From Thioalkalivibrio sulfidiphilus (GTDB taxonomy: Bacteria > Pseudomonadota > Gammaproteobacteria > Ectothiorhodospirales > Ectothiorhodospiraceae), in assembly GCF_000377945.1 (NCBI RefSeq), contig NZ_KB898922.1:1-64000 (forward strand): a stretch of DNA of 64,000 bases. Direction: 5' to 3'. Position 1 is the first letter of the stretch; each line of letters opens with the position of its first letter. Shown here one piece after another: positions 34,601 through 42,980 of this stretch. The notes beneath the pieces are model-generated. The model was not told the origin of the DNA, made no database searches, and was given only the letters and a program-made list of their open reading frames with translations. The position numbers and the translations under genes were made by a program.

Positions 34601-36752
34601 GGATATGCATCTCAACGAGATCGTCCTGCGCGGCTGTTCTCCGATGCCTTTGGCCGCCTATCTCAAGGCTCTGGGTGTCCTGCGGCTTGTTTGCGAGCAG
34701 GCGGACGCAACGGCGAAGGGCTGGTGGCAGGACGAGTGCTTCATGCTCCGTACCCGTCTCGACGAGAGTGACTTGCGGCGCTTCTTTTTGGAGAGCTATC
34801 GGCCCACCCCCATGCTGTCGCCCTGGAATGGCGGCAGCGGGTTCTATCGCCAGGGCAACGAGACGGCCTGGAGTACGCTTGAGAAAATCAAATCCACCCG
34901 GGCCGAGCGCTGGCGACCGTTCCGAGAAGCGGCTGCGATGATGGCAGATGCGCTTGAACGGTTGAATTTGACCGAGAAGCCGGCCGAGTCGGACAAGCGC
35001 GCGCTCTTGGCCCGTTTGCGGGCAACGCTGCATGACGAGTTCCTGTCTTGGTTGGATGCCGCAGTCCTGCTGACCGACGACAAGCCCGACTACCCGCCCT
35101 TGCTGGGTACGGGGGGTAACGACGGCCGTCTCGATTTCACCAGCAATTACATGCAGCGGTTGCTGGAGATGTTCGATCCCGTCACGGGCAAGGTGCAGGG
35201 GGATGTTGGGAACAAGTTGGAGTCTGCCTTGTTCGCTCGTCCGGTCCCCGGTGTGACGGCGCTTGCGATCGGTCAATTTTTCCCCGGTGCCGCGGGTGGG
35301 CCCAACAGTTCCACCGGTTTTGACAGCGGCGCGCAGGTCAATGTCTGGGATTATGTGTTGATGCTTGAGGGCGCGCTGCTGTTCGCTGCGACTGCCACCC
35401 GCCGTTTGGAGAGCACCGATCCTTCGGCCTTGAGCTATCCCTTCACGGTACGCCCCAGTGGTGGTGGCAGCGGCGCTGTTGCCCTAGGGGATGAAAGGCC
35501 GGCTCGGGCCGAGATCTGGATGCCCCTATGGGATCGTCCGGCCTCACTGCCGGAATTGCGAGTCTTACTGGGTGAGGGACGTGTCAGCCTCAATGGGCGG
35601 CTTCCCCGGGACGGATTGGACTTCGCCCGTGCCGTGGCCAAGCTGGGGACGGATCGGGGTGTGCGTGCCTTCCAGCGCTATGCGTTTATGATGCGCTCCG
35701 GAAAGGCCTATCTGGCCACGCCGTTGAACCGATTCCATGTGCATCAAAACCCCAAGGCCGACCTGATCGATCAGTTGGATCGTGGCGACTGGTTGTGGCG
35801 TTTCCGCCGTGCGGCCCGTTCCACACATGCACCGGCGCGCTTGCAGGGGCTTGCCCATCGTCTTGACGACGCCCTGTTCGATCTGGTCCGTGTGGCGGAT
35901 CCCCGTAAGGTGCAGGAGGTGCTCAAAGTCCTGGGCGAGGTACAGTTCTACCTGGCACGCAGTCCCTCGCTGCGCGAGCAGGTGCGGCCCGTGCCCCGGC
36001 TCGACGCGCACTGGGTCGAGGCCGCCCGGGATGATAGCCACGAATTCCGGGTGGCGGCAGCCCTGGCCGGTCTCGACGATGGCCTGCCCATGGGTGTGCA
36101 TCTGGCTCCCATCGATCCCGTGAAGCTCAATGTCTGGGCACCGGAGAGCCGTCTGGCCGTCTGGGGACAGGGCAATCTCTCGGACAATCTTGCCCAGGTG
36201 CTGCAACGGCGCCTGCTGACCGCCGACCGAACGGATCTGAACGACAAACCGCTGTCCGGCCGTTGTCCCGCCGATGAAGGAGCGGTGACGGCATTTTTGG
36301 CTGGTGCGACTGACGACCGTTGTATCGCCGAGCTGATGGCGGGTCTGGCTTGTGTTCGGTTACCGGAACGTTTGCCCCCCCGGCAAGCCACCGCTTCCCA
36401 GGCGTCCCTGCCCATGATCTACGCATTGTTCAAACCGCTGTTCGTGCCGGATGCCCAGCTACGCGAGGCTGGTGTTCTTACACCCGATGGGCGGCTGCCG
36501 CTTCCCTCGGCCTTGCCTCGGCTGCTGCGGGCTGGTCCGGCTGGTGTGGGGCGTGCCGTGGACCTGGCTCTCCGCAGGCGCCGGGTCGCCGGGCTGGCCG
36601 ATGCCGGTTGGCGCCTGACGCCGCCCTACCCGGATGGCAGGCGCCTACTGGTGGCGCTCATGATCCCGGTGGATCACCGTGTCATCCAAGGCGTTACCAA
36701 GCGCCTCGCTGACCTCAAGGCCGACGAACGCGTCGCCCAGGATGCGTCCTGA
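34593..36752 (+). CDS. csx17: Csx17, large (Cas8-like) subunit of the type I-G effector
   Basis: A 719-residue Csx17, the signature large subunit of type I-G. Recognisable segments are LRGCSPMPLAAYLKALGVLRLV near the N-terminus, YRPTPMLSPWNGGSGFY, the strongly conserved LGTGGNDGRLDFTSNYMQRL and GQFFPGAAGG. By analogy with Cas8 it should contact the PAM and crRNA end within Cascade and recruit Cas3. The ATG at 34593 overlaps the cas3 stop; a reading frame extending further upstream is a cas3 shadow. csb1 follows after 33 bases with an AAGGAG ribosome site. Confidence 0.94.
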   Translation: MDKDMHLNEIVLRGCSPMPLAAYLKALGVLRLVCEQADATAKGWWQDECFMLRTRLDESDLRRFFLESYRPTPMLSPWNGGSGFYRQGNETAWSTLEKIKSTRAERWRPFREAAAMMADALERLNLTEKPAESDKRALLARLRATLHDEFLSWLDAAVLLTDDKPDYPPLLGTGGNDGRLDFTSNYMQRLLEMFDPVTGKVQGDVGNKLESALFARPVPGVTALAIGQFFPGAAGGPNSSTGFDSGAQVNVWDYVLMLEGALLFAATATRRLESTDPSALSYPFTVRPSGGGSGAVALGDERPARAEIWMPLWDRPASLPELRVLLGEGRVSLNGRLPRDGLDFARAVAKLGTDRGVRAFQRYAFMMRSGKAYLATPLNRFHVHQNPKADLIDQLDRGDWLWRFRRAARSTHAPARLQGLAHRLDDALFDLVRVADPRKVQEVLKVLGEVQFYLARSPSLREQVRPVPRLDAHWVEAARDDSHEFRVAAALAGLDDGLPMGVHLAPIDPVKLNVWAPESRLAVWGQGNLSDNLAQVLQRRLLTADRTDLNDKPLSGRCPADEGAVTAFLAGATDDRCIAELMAGLACVRLPERLPPRQATASQASLPMIYALFKPLFVPDAQLREAGVLTPDGRLPLPSALPRLLRAGPAGVGRAVDLALRRRRVAGLADAGWRLTPPYPDGRRLLVALMIPVDHRVIQGVTKRLADLKADERVAQDAS

Positions 36753-37736
<984 letters not shown>

Positions 37737-37739
37737 ACC

Positions 37740-39290
37740 ATGCTTGCCGTTGCCTGCCGGTTCACAGCTGGACGTTTTCATGCCACACCCTGGGGGCGGC
37801 ATGTAAACGAGGCCGACGTGGAATGGCCGCCGTCCCCGTGGCGTTTCCTGCGCGCCCTGATCGCCACCTGGCACCGCAAGCATGATCCAGGCGAATTTCC
37901 AGAGGCCCGCCTGGAGGTGCTCGTCAATGCCCTCTCCGGCGTTGCGCCTGTCTATCGTCTGCCGGATGCGGTCCATGCCCATACGCGCCACTACATGCCG
38001 GTGCGCGAGGGACGGGCCGATAAGTCGGTCCTGGTGTTCGACGCCTTCCTTCGAATCGATCCTGATGAAGAGCTAATCATCGCCTGGCCCGACCTGGACC
38101 CGGACCTGGAGCTTCTGGGATCCCTGGACGCGCTTATGCGGGATCTGAATTTCTTCGGCCGCGCCGAGAGCTGGATCGAGTGCCGTCGGCTGGAGGGCTG
38201 GAACCCGGAGGATGCCAATTGCCGTCCGGGCAACCTGGCTGTGAATCCGGCCACGGGCGAGACCAGTGAACCGGTCAGATTGATCGTGCCAAGATCCGCA
38301 GCTGACTATGCCCAATGGCAACAACAGACCGTTGGGGACCTCAGGCTGGAAAAACTGGCCAAACAGAAACGGCTCTCGGTCCTGGCTACCTTGCCGGAAC
38401 GTCTGATCGATGCCTTGCGCCTGGAGACCGGTGACATTCAGCGCGCCGGCTGGAGTCTGGCGCCCGGCGCCACGGAGGTGCTCTATCAGCGGCCCCAGGG
38501 GGCCTTGGGCGTGCGCCGCCGCCGCGTGCCCGAGTGGCATCGTACCAGCCGGATTACGACGGCCCGTTTCGCGCTGGCCGGCAGGCCCCTGCCCAGGGTC
38601 GAGGACACGGTGCGTGTGGCGGAACGGATGCGCGCGGCACTGATGTCCCGGGCGAAACGCCGGTTCGGTGAGTCCGACATTCCCGCGCAGCTGTCCGGAC
38701 ACGGCTTGCCGCCGGACAACCGTCATGCCCACGCCTTCTTTCTCCCGGAGGGAAATGACAAGGGACGCATCGATCACGTGATTGTCCATGCGGAGGCCGG
38801 TTTCCCGCAGGAGATGCTCAAGGTCTTCGAGGATCTGCCCATCCTGCGGGGGCAGGATGGCAGTCAATGGCAGGTCGCCCTGGAATCCGTCGGCGGTCGA
38901 GAGGATGAGCGTCACTGGCAGGCGATCCAGTCCGCGATTCCGGCACTCGGACATGCCGCTGTCTGGGTCACGCGCACCCCCTATTTGCATCCCTGGCATG
39001 CCAAGAAAGGCTTCGGCTACGTTGAGCAGATTCGCCGGGAATGCCGCGAGCGCGGACTGCCCATCCCTACACAGGTGGATCTCTTGCCGGAGATCCCGGT
39101 CGGCAGTGGCAGAAGCTGCCGACCGGTTCAGTTCCATCGTTTCCGCACCAAGCGTGGGTTGACGCAACCAGACACCCACGGCGCCTTCGTTCGCCTGACG
39201 TTCCCGCAGCCAATCTCGGGGCCGCTTGCCTTGGGGTTTGGATGTCATTACGGCCTGGGCCTGTTTGCGCCGTCGCATGACTCGGAGTAG
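37740..39290 (+). CDS. csb2: Csb2 (Cas5-Cas6 fusion, crRNA processing, GSU0054 type)
   Basis: A 516-residue protein of the Csb2 family, understood as fused Cas5 and Cas6. It begins with a RAMP strand (MLAVACRFTAGRFHATPWGRHVNEADVEWPPSPWRFLRALIA), and the WPPSPWRF stretch is typical of the group. The C-terminal Cas6-like half ends with a glycine-rich loop, GPLALGFGCHYGLGLF, containing a histidine. It should cleave pre-crRNA below the repeat hairpin and remain bound to the crRNA. It is three bases after csb1 and four bases before the ERCC4-nuclease gene. Confidence 0.93.
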   Translation: MLAVACRFTAGRFHATPWGRHVNEADVEWPPSPWRFLRALIATWHRKHDPGEFPEARLEVLVNALSGVAPVYRLPDAVHAHTRHYMPVREGRADKSVLVFDAFLRIDPDEELIIAWPDLDPDLELLGSLDALMRDLNFFGRAESWIECRRLEGWNPEDANCRPGNLAVNPATGETSEPVRLIVPRSAADYAQWQQQTVGDLRLEKLAKQKRLSVLATLPERLIDALRLETGDIQRAGWSLAPGATEVLYQRPQGALGVRRRRVPEWHRTSRITTARFALAGRPLPRVEDTVRVAERMRAALMSRAKRRFGESDIPAQLSGHGLPPDNRHAHAFFLPEGNDKGRIDHVIVHAEAGFPQEMLKVFEDLPILRGQDGSQWQVALESVGGREDERHWQAIQSAIPALGHAAVWVTRTPYLHPWHAKKGFGYVEQIRRECRERGLPIPTQVDLLPEIPVGSGRSCRPVQFHRFRTKRGLTQPDTHGAFVRLTFPQPISGPLALGFGCHYGLGLFAPSHDSE

Positions 39291-39294
39291 ACGC

Positions 39295-39999
39295 ATGGAT
39301 CGTGAGTTCACCAAACGGCCGATCGCCATCACCATCGACCACCGCGACTCCAAGAGTCCGGTGGTGGCCGCGCTGTGCGCATCGGCTGGGGTCGCCGCGA
39401 CCTTCGCCCGGCTCGATTGCGGCGACTATTTGATCGACAACCGCTTCCTCGTCGAACGCAAGACGCTTCCCGATCTCATCGAGTCGATCAAATCAGGACG
39501 GCTGTTCGATCAGGCCCTGAGGCTGGCCGCGGTCGAGCAGTGGCGCCCGGCCCTGTTACTGGAGGGCACGGCCAGGGATATCGAAGGCAGTGCCATGCGT
39601 TGGGAGGCGGTTCAAGGGGCCCTGGTCACGGTGAGCCTGTTCATCGGCCTGCCGGTCCTGCGCACCCGTTCGGCGGGGGAGACCGTCGGGACGTTTCTCT
39701 CCATTGCCCGTCAGGGCCGCACCGTGGCCGGCGGTGCACTGCCGCGCCGCGGTGCCCGACCCAAGGGCAAGCGGGCCCTGCAATCCCACATCCTCCAGAG
39801 CCTGCCCCGGGTCGGTGCCGAGCGTGCGGCACGGCTGCTCGACCGGTTCGGTTCCGTCGAGGCCGTCATCCGGGCGGGTGACGTCGAGTTGAAGGAGGTA
39901 GATGGCATCGGGCCGCGCACCGCCCGCTGTATCCGCTGGGCCGTGGAGGAGAACGGGAGCCAATATGGGGTGAACAGAGGCTGGCGCCGTCTCGTCTGA
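39295..39999 (+). CDS. XPF/ERCC4-family nuclease with tandem HhH, inside the cas operon
   Basis: A 234-residue stand-alone structure-specific nuclease. Residues 8-150 form an ERCC4 domain with the complete active-site pattern: TIDHRDSK (D15, R17, D18), GDYLID (D44), and VERKTLPDLIESI (E54-R55-K56-x3-D60). Residues about 167-222 carry two helix-hairpin-helix motifs (LPRVGAERAARLLDRFGS and VDGIGPRTARCIRWA). This is the layout of archaeal short XPF, which cuts flaps and forks. It starts four bases after csb2 with CGGAG as ribosome site, so it is cotranscribed with the effector genes. I do not know it as a core I-G gene; a role in interference clean-up, prespacer trimming or repair is inferred. 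Confidence 0.88.
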   Translation: MDREFTKRPIAITIDHRDSKSPVVAALCASAGVAATFARLDCGDYLIDNRFLVERKTLPDLIESIKSGRLFDQALRLAAVEQWRPALLLEGTARDIEGSAMRWEAVQGALVTVSLFIGLPVLRTRSAGETVGTFLSIARQGRTVAGGALPRRGARPKGKRALQSHILQSLPRVGAERAARLLDRFGSVEAVIRAGDVELKEVDGIGPRTARCIRWAVEENGSQYGVNRGWRRLV

Positions 40000-40341
40000 C
40001 TACCACATCCCCATGACCGCCTTGAGGCTCTTTTCGACGCTGGCCAACTCATCCGCTGTGAGTGTGGTCAGGGGCCCTTCGCCGAAGCGGCTGCGGTCGA
40101 TGGTCCTGGGATGTTCGGTCATGGCATAGCAGTTCTTGCGCAGATGGTCGCGGGCGTTGATCGCGATGCGCATAGGGGCCGATGCCGGACGGAACTGGGT
40201 GGTCAGCGGAACGATCACGACGGTGCGCAACCGGCTGTCGAGGAGCGCATCGTCCTGCAGGATGATCACGGGGCGGGCCTTACCGACCTCGGCCCCCTTG
40301 TTGGGATTGAGGTTGGCGATCCAGACCTCGCCGCGGCGCAT
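40000..40341 (-). CDS. MazF/PemK-family toxin (endoribonuclease)
   Basis: A 113-residue MazF/PemK-like toxin: MRRGEVWIANLNPNKGAEVGKARPVIILQDD, VVIVPLTTQFRP and the C-terminal half with TIDRSRFGEGPLTTLTADEL. Conserved residues of the RNA-binding groove (R in KARPVII, the ST/Q-like VPLTTQ) are present. These toxins cleave mRNA at short sequences. The ATG at 40341 overlaps the antitoxin stop (TGATG), so translation is coupled; an upstream GTG at 40353 is less likely. The gene ends exactly where the ERCC4 gene ends, tail to tail with no spacer, on the strand opposite to cas. Confidence 0.9.
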   Translation of the reverse strand: MRRGEVWIANLNPNKGAEVGKARPVIILQDDALLDSRLRTVVIVPLTTQFRPASAPMRIAINARDHLRKNCYAMTEHPRTIDRSRFGEGPLTTLTADELASVEKSLKAVMGMW

Positions 40342-40658
40342 CAGCGCCACCACTTATCGCCGGTTTCCTCGGGCCAGGGTTCGCCGGGCTTGCGCCCTTC
40401 AGAGATGTCCAGCGCCTCGTTGCTTGCTTCGATGGATTCCTCCGCCAGGGTTCGCATTTCTTCGAGGGCATCAGGATCTGCGGCGAGGGCGTTGGCAGCG
40501 GCCACCATGTCCGCCATGAACCGCTCGCGCTCCCGTCGGGTGATGTATTCCGCGATCGCCTCGCGGACCACTTCGGAGCGTGGGCGGCCTTCGATACGTG
40601 CTTCCTCGGCGAGGCGGGCCTCGATCTCATCCGGAAGGCGGAGACTGATGGCAGGCAT
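40341..40658 (-). CDS. Ribbon-helix-helix antitoxin
   Basis: A 105-residue antitoxin. The N-terminal 45 residues are a ribbon-helix-helix DNA-binding domain (PAISLRLPDEIEARLAEEARIEGRPRSEVVREAIAEYI), followed by an acidic, probably unstructured tail (ADPDALEEMRTLAEESIEASNEALDISEGRKPGEPWPEETGDKWW) that should wrap the MazF toxin. The start at 40658 has no strong ribosome site. Its promoter and tandem operator are in the 79-base gap shared with cas4-cas1. The acidic C-terminal tail is typical of proteolytically labile antitoxins. Confidence 0.9.
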   Translation of the reverse strand: MPAISLRLPDEIEARLAEEARIEGRPRSEVVREAIAEYITRRERERFMADMVAAANALAADPDALEEMRTLAEESIEASNEALDISEGRKPGEPWPEETGDKWWR

Positions 40659-40673
40659 GTGTTTTATCTCGAA

Positions 40674-40720
40674 TTACGAAATGTATTACGTAATGTAGTT
40701 CTGTTTCGTGCTATCCGCAA
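40674..40720 (-). promoter_or_regulatory. Toxin-antitoxin promoter and tandem operator in the cas4-cas1 upstream gap
   Basis: On the minus strand, TTGCGG (40720-40715) and TACATT (40697-40692) are 17 bases apart. The -10 region is covered by two tandem 12-base repeats that differ at one base (read on plus: TTACGAAATGTA 40674-40685, TTACGTAATGTA 40686-40697). Such tandem sites are typical for ribbon-helix-helix autorepression. The site also occupies most of the intergenic DNA in front of cas4-cas1, whose ribosome site GGGAGG is at 40723-40728. Confidence 0.72.
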
Positions 40721-40737
40721 GTGGGAGGCCAGCCGCA

Positions 40738-42450
40738 ATGGACGATCAGCAGCAGCCCGAACTGCCGCTCCCTTTTCCGGAGCTATCCGGCGATATGCCC
40801 TTGCTCCCGGCGCGCATGGTCAACGAATACCAGTATTGCCCCCGCTTGGCGTATCTGGAATGGGTGCAGGGGGAGTGGTCCGAGTCCGCGGATACCGTGG
40901 ACGGACGCTACCGTCACCGTCGGGTGGACAAAGGTTCTGGTGATCTTCCGGCCCCGGGCGTCGCCGAGGAGGGTGAACGCTACCATGCCCGCTCCATCAC
41001 CCTGTCTTCCAACCGCCTTGGCCTCATCGCCCGCATGGATCTGCTGGAAGGTGAGGGCGACCGGGTCACGCCCGTGGACTACAAGCGTGGCAAGCGGCCC
41101 CACGTGGCCCGGGGCGCCTACGAGCCCGAAAGGGTCCAGTTGTGCGTGCAGGGCATGATTCTGGAGGAATGCGGCTATACCTGTGACGAAGGGGAGTTGT
41201 ACTTCACCGAATCCCGCGAGCGTGTACGTGTGCCCTTCGACGAGGAATTACGCCGGTTGACGCTCAACGCCATCAACGGGCTACGATTCATCGCCGCGGG
41301 TGGACAGATCCCCGCACCCCTGGAGGACAGTCCCAAGTGTCCGCGCTGTTCGCTGGTAGGTATCTGTCTGCCCGACGAGGTCAACTACCTGCGCCGGGAA
41401 CAGACGCCGCCAAGGCCCCTGGCCGTCGCCCGGGACGAGGCCCTGCCACTCTATATCCAGGCCCGGGGCGCCAAGCTTGCCAAGCGGGGCGAGACCTTGG
41501 AGGTCACGGTGGATGATGAAAAGGTACAGTCGGTGCGTCTCATCGACGTCTCCCAGGTGATCGTCATGGGCAATGTCTATATCACCACGCCGTGCCTTCA
41601 GGAACTCATGCAGCGCGAGATCCCCGTCAGTTGGCATTCCCATGGCGGCTGGTTCATGGGGCACACGGTGGGCACCGGCCACAAGAACGTGGAGATCCGC
41701 ACCGCCCAGTACAAGGCGAGCTTCGAGGAACACCAGTGCCTGCACATCGCCAAGGGCTTGGTGGAGGCCAAGATCCAGAACTGCCGCACGCTGTTGCGGC
41801 GCAACTGGAAAGGCGAGGACAAGCCTGTGGATCTGCTCGACGGCCTGCAGGTGGACATCAGGAAATCCCGCCGCGCATCCAATCTTCAGGAACTGCTTGG
41901 CATCGAAGGGGCGGCCGCATCCCGCTACTTCGGGGCCTTCGCTCGGCTCTTGAAGCACAGCGATGCCGGGCCCGAACTGACGTTCGATTTCACCACGCGC
42001 AACCGCCGTCCGCCCACGGACCCGGTCAATGCCCTGCTGTCCTATGCCTACGCCCTTCTGACCCGGTCCTGGACGGCTTCGCTCTCGGCAGTGGGCCTTG
42101 ATCCGTATCGGGGTTTCTATCATCAGCCCCGTTATGGCCGTCCAGCGCTGGCATTGGACATGATGGAGCCGTTCAGACCCTTGATCGCGGATTCCTGTGT
42201 CATTCAGGCGATCAACAATGGAGAAGTGCGTCCATCGGATTTCCAGAGCGTGGCCGGCAGCGTCGCGTTGACCAACGACGGACGCAAGCGCTTCATCGCC
42301 ACCTTCGAGCGGCGCATGAGTCATGAGATCACCCATCCCCTGTTCGGATACCGGCTCAGCTACCGCCGGCTGCTGGAGGTCCAGGGCAGGCTGCTCGCGC
42401 GCTATCTGCTGGGTGAGCTGCCCGACTATCCGAACTTCACGACCCGGTGA
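40738..42450 (+). CDS. cas4-cas1: Cas4-Cas1 fusion, spacer acquisition
   Basis: A 570-residue fusion. The Cas4 half (about 20-215) has the iron-sulphur cysteines C34 (YQYCPRLAYLEW) and C201, C204, C210 (CPRCSLVGIC), and the RecB-type nuclease motif VTPVDYKRGKR. The Cas1 half (about 230-570) has catalytic residues E390 (GIEGAAASRYF), H462 (FYHQPRYG) and E477 (DMMEPFRP). Fused Cas4-Cas1 is characteristic of subtype I-G and selects and trims prespacers next to the correct PAM before integration. ATG 40738 has a GGGAGG ribosome site; cas2 starts 5 bases after its stop. Confidence 0.96.
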   Translation: MDDQQQPELPLPFPELSGDMPLLPARMVNEYQYCPRLAYLEWVQGEWSESADTVDGRYRHRRVDKGSGDLPAPGVAEEGERYHARSITLSSNRLGLIARMDLLEGEGDRVTPVDYKRGKRPHVARGAYEPERVQLCVQGMILEECGYTCDEGELYFTESRERVRVPFDEELRRLTLNAINGLRFIAAGGQIPAPLEDSPKCPRCSLVGICLPDEVNYLRREQTPPRPLAVARDEALPLYIQARGAKLAKRGETLEVTVDDEKVQSVRLIDVSQVIVMGNVYITTPCLQELMQREIPVSWHSHGGWFMGHTVGTGHKNVEIRTAQYKASFEEHQCLHIAKGLVEAKIQNCRTLLRRNWKGEDKPVDLLDGLQVDIRKSRRASNLQELLGIEGAAASRYFGAFARLLKHSDAGPELTFDFTTRNRRPPTDPVNALLSYAYALLTRSWTASLSAVGLDPYRGFYHQPRYGRPALALDMMEPFRPLIADSCVIQAINNGEVRPSDFQSVAGSVALTNDGRKRFIATFERRMSHEITHPLFGYRLSYRRLLEVQGRLLARYLLGELPDYPNFTTR

Positions 42451-42455
42451 TCTCC

Positions 42456-42746
42456 ATGGACGAACATCTCTACATCGTCACCTACGACATCAGTGATCAG
42501 AAGCGCTGGCGCCGTGTGTTCAGGCTCATGCGTGGTTACGGTGAGTGGCTGCAATTATCAGTGTTCCAGTGTCGAATGAGCCGACAGCGCCATGCAGAAC
42601 TGATCGCGCTGTTAGATGGCATGATTCATCATGATGAGGATCACATCGTGATCCTCGACGTTGGCATTGCCGATAAAGTGGCGCCCAGGGTTGTAAGCCT
42701 GGGCAAGGAATTCGAACCGGTCGCCCGCGAACCGGTGATCATTTAG
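42456..42746 (+). CDS. cas2: Cas2, spacer acquisition
   Basis: A 96-residue Cas2 with the ferredoxin-like fold signatures LYIVTYDISDQKRWRRVFRLMRGYGEWLQLSVFQCRM and DHIVILDVG. It dimerises to bridge two Cas1 dimers for spacer integration. ATG 42456 gives the typical N-terminus; an in-frame GTG at 42447 would overlap the cas4-cas1 stop. It is the last cas gene; two hairpins and the leader follow. Confidence 0.95.
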   Translation: MDEHLYIVTYDISDQKRWRRVFRLMRGYGEWLQLSVFQCRMSRQRHAELIALLDGMIHHDEDHIVILDVGIADKVAPRVVSLGKEFEPVAREPVII

Positions 42747-42755
42747 ACTTTCTGG

Positions 42756-42783
42756 GGCGGCACGTGTTAATCGACGTGCCGCC
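42756..42783 (+). terminator. Hairpin after cas2 (10-base perfect stem)
   Basis: GGCGGCACGT (42756-42765) pairs with ACGTGCCGCC (42774-42783) around an 8-base loop GTTAATCG. It lies nine bases after the cas2 stop and probably ends the cas transcript, though no U-tract follows. Confidence 0.6.
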
Positions 42784-42790
42784 GGAGTGA

Positions 42791-42834
42791 TTCGAGCGCT
42801 GGGTTAATGCCGGCAAGCCCGGGCAGCGCTCGAA
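42791..42834. promoter_or_regulatory. Second long hairpin upstream of the CRISPR leader
   Basis: Perfect 11-base arms TTCGAGCGCTG (42791-42801) and CAGCGCTCGAA (42824-42834) with a 22-base loop that again contains GTTAAT. It separates the cas2 hairpin from the AT-rich leader. It may be a second terminator or a leader element used in integration. Confidence 0.5.
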
Positions 42835-42980
42835 AGACTCCAGCTCTTTGAAAATATGGGATAAATTTGTTTATGGTCGGACTTCGTGGAGTGCCGGATA
42901 TGCGCGAATTTGTGTTTAAATTGAAGGTGCTCGAAAATCCGCCCTCCAGGCCTTGTGTCATGGACTTTTCTGCGAGGGCT
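42835..42980 (+). promoter_or_regulatory. CRISPR leader
   Basis: About 145 bases, clearly richer in A and T than the flanks in 42840-42925 (for example GAAAATATGGGATAAATTTG), directly before the first repeat on the cas2 side. The array's degenerate repeat is at the opposite end, so this is the integration and transcription end. Confidence 0.75.
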
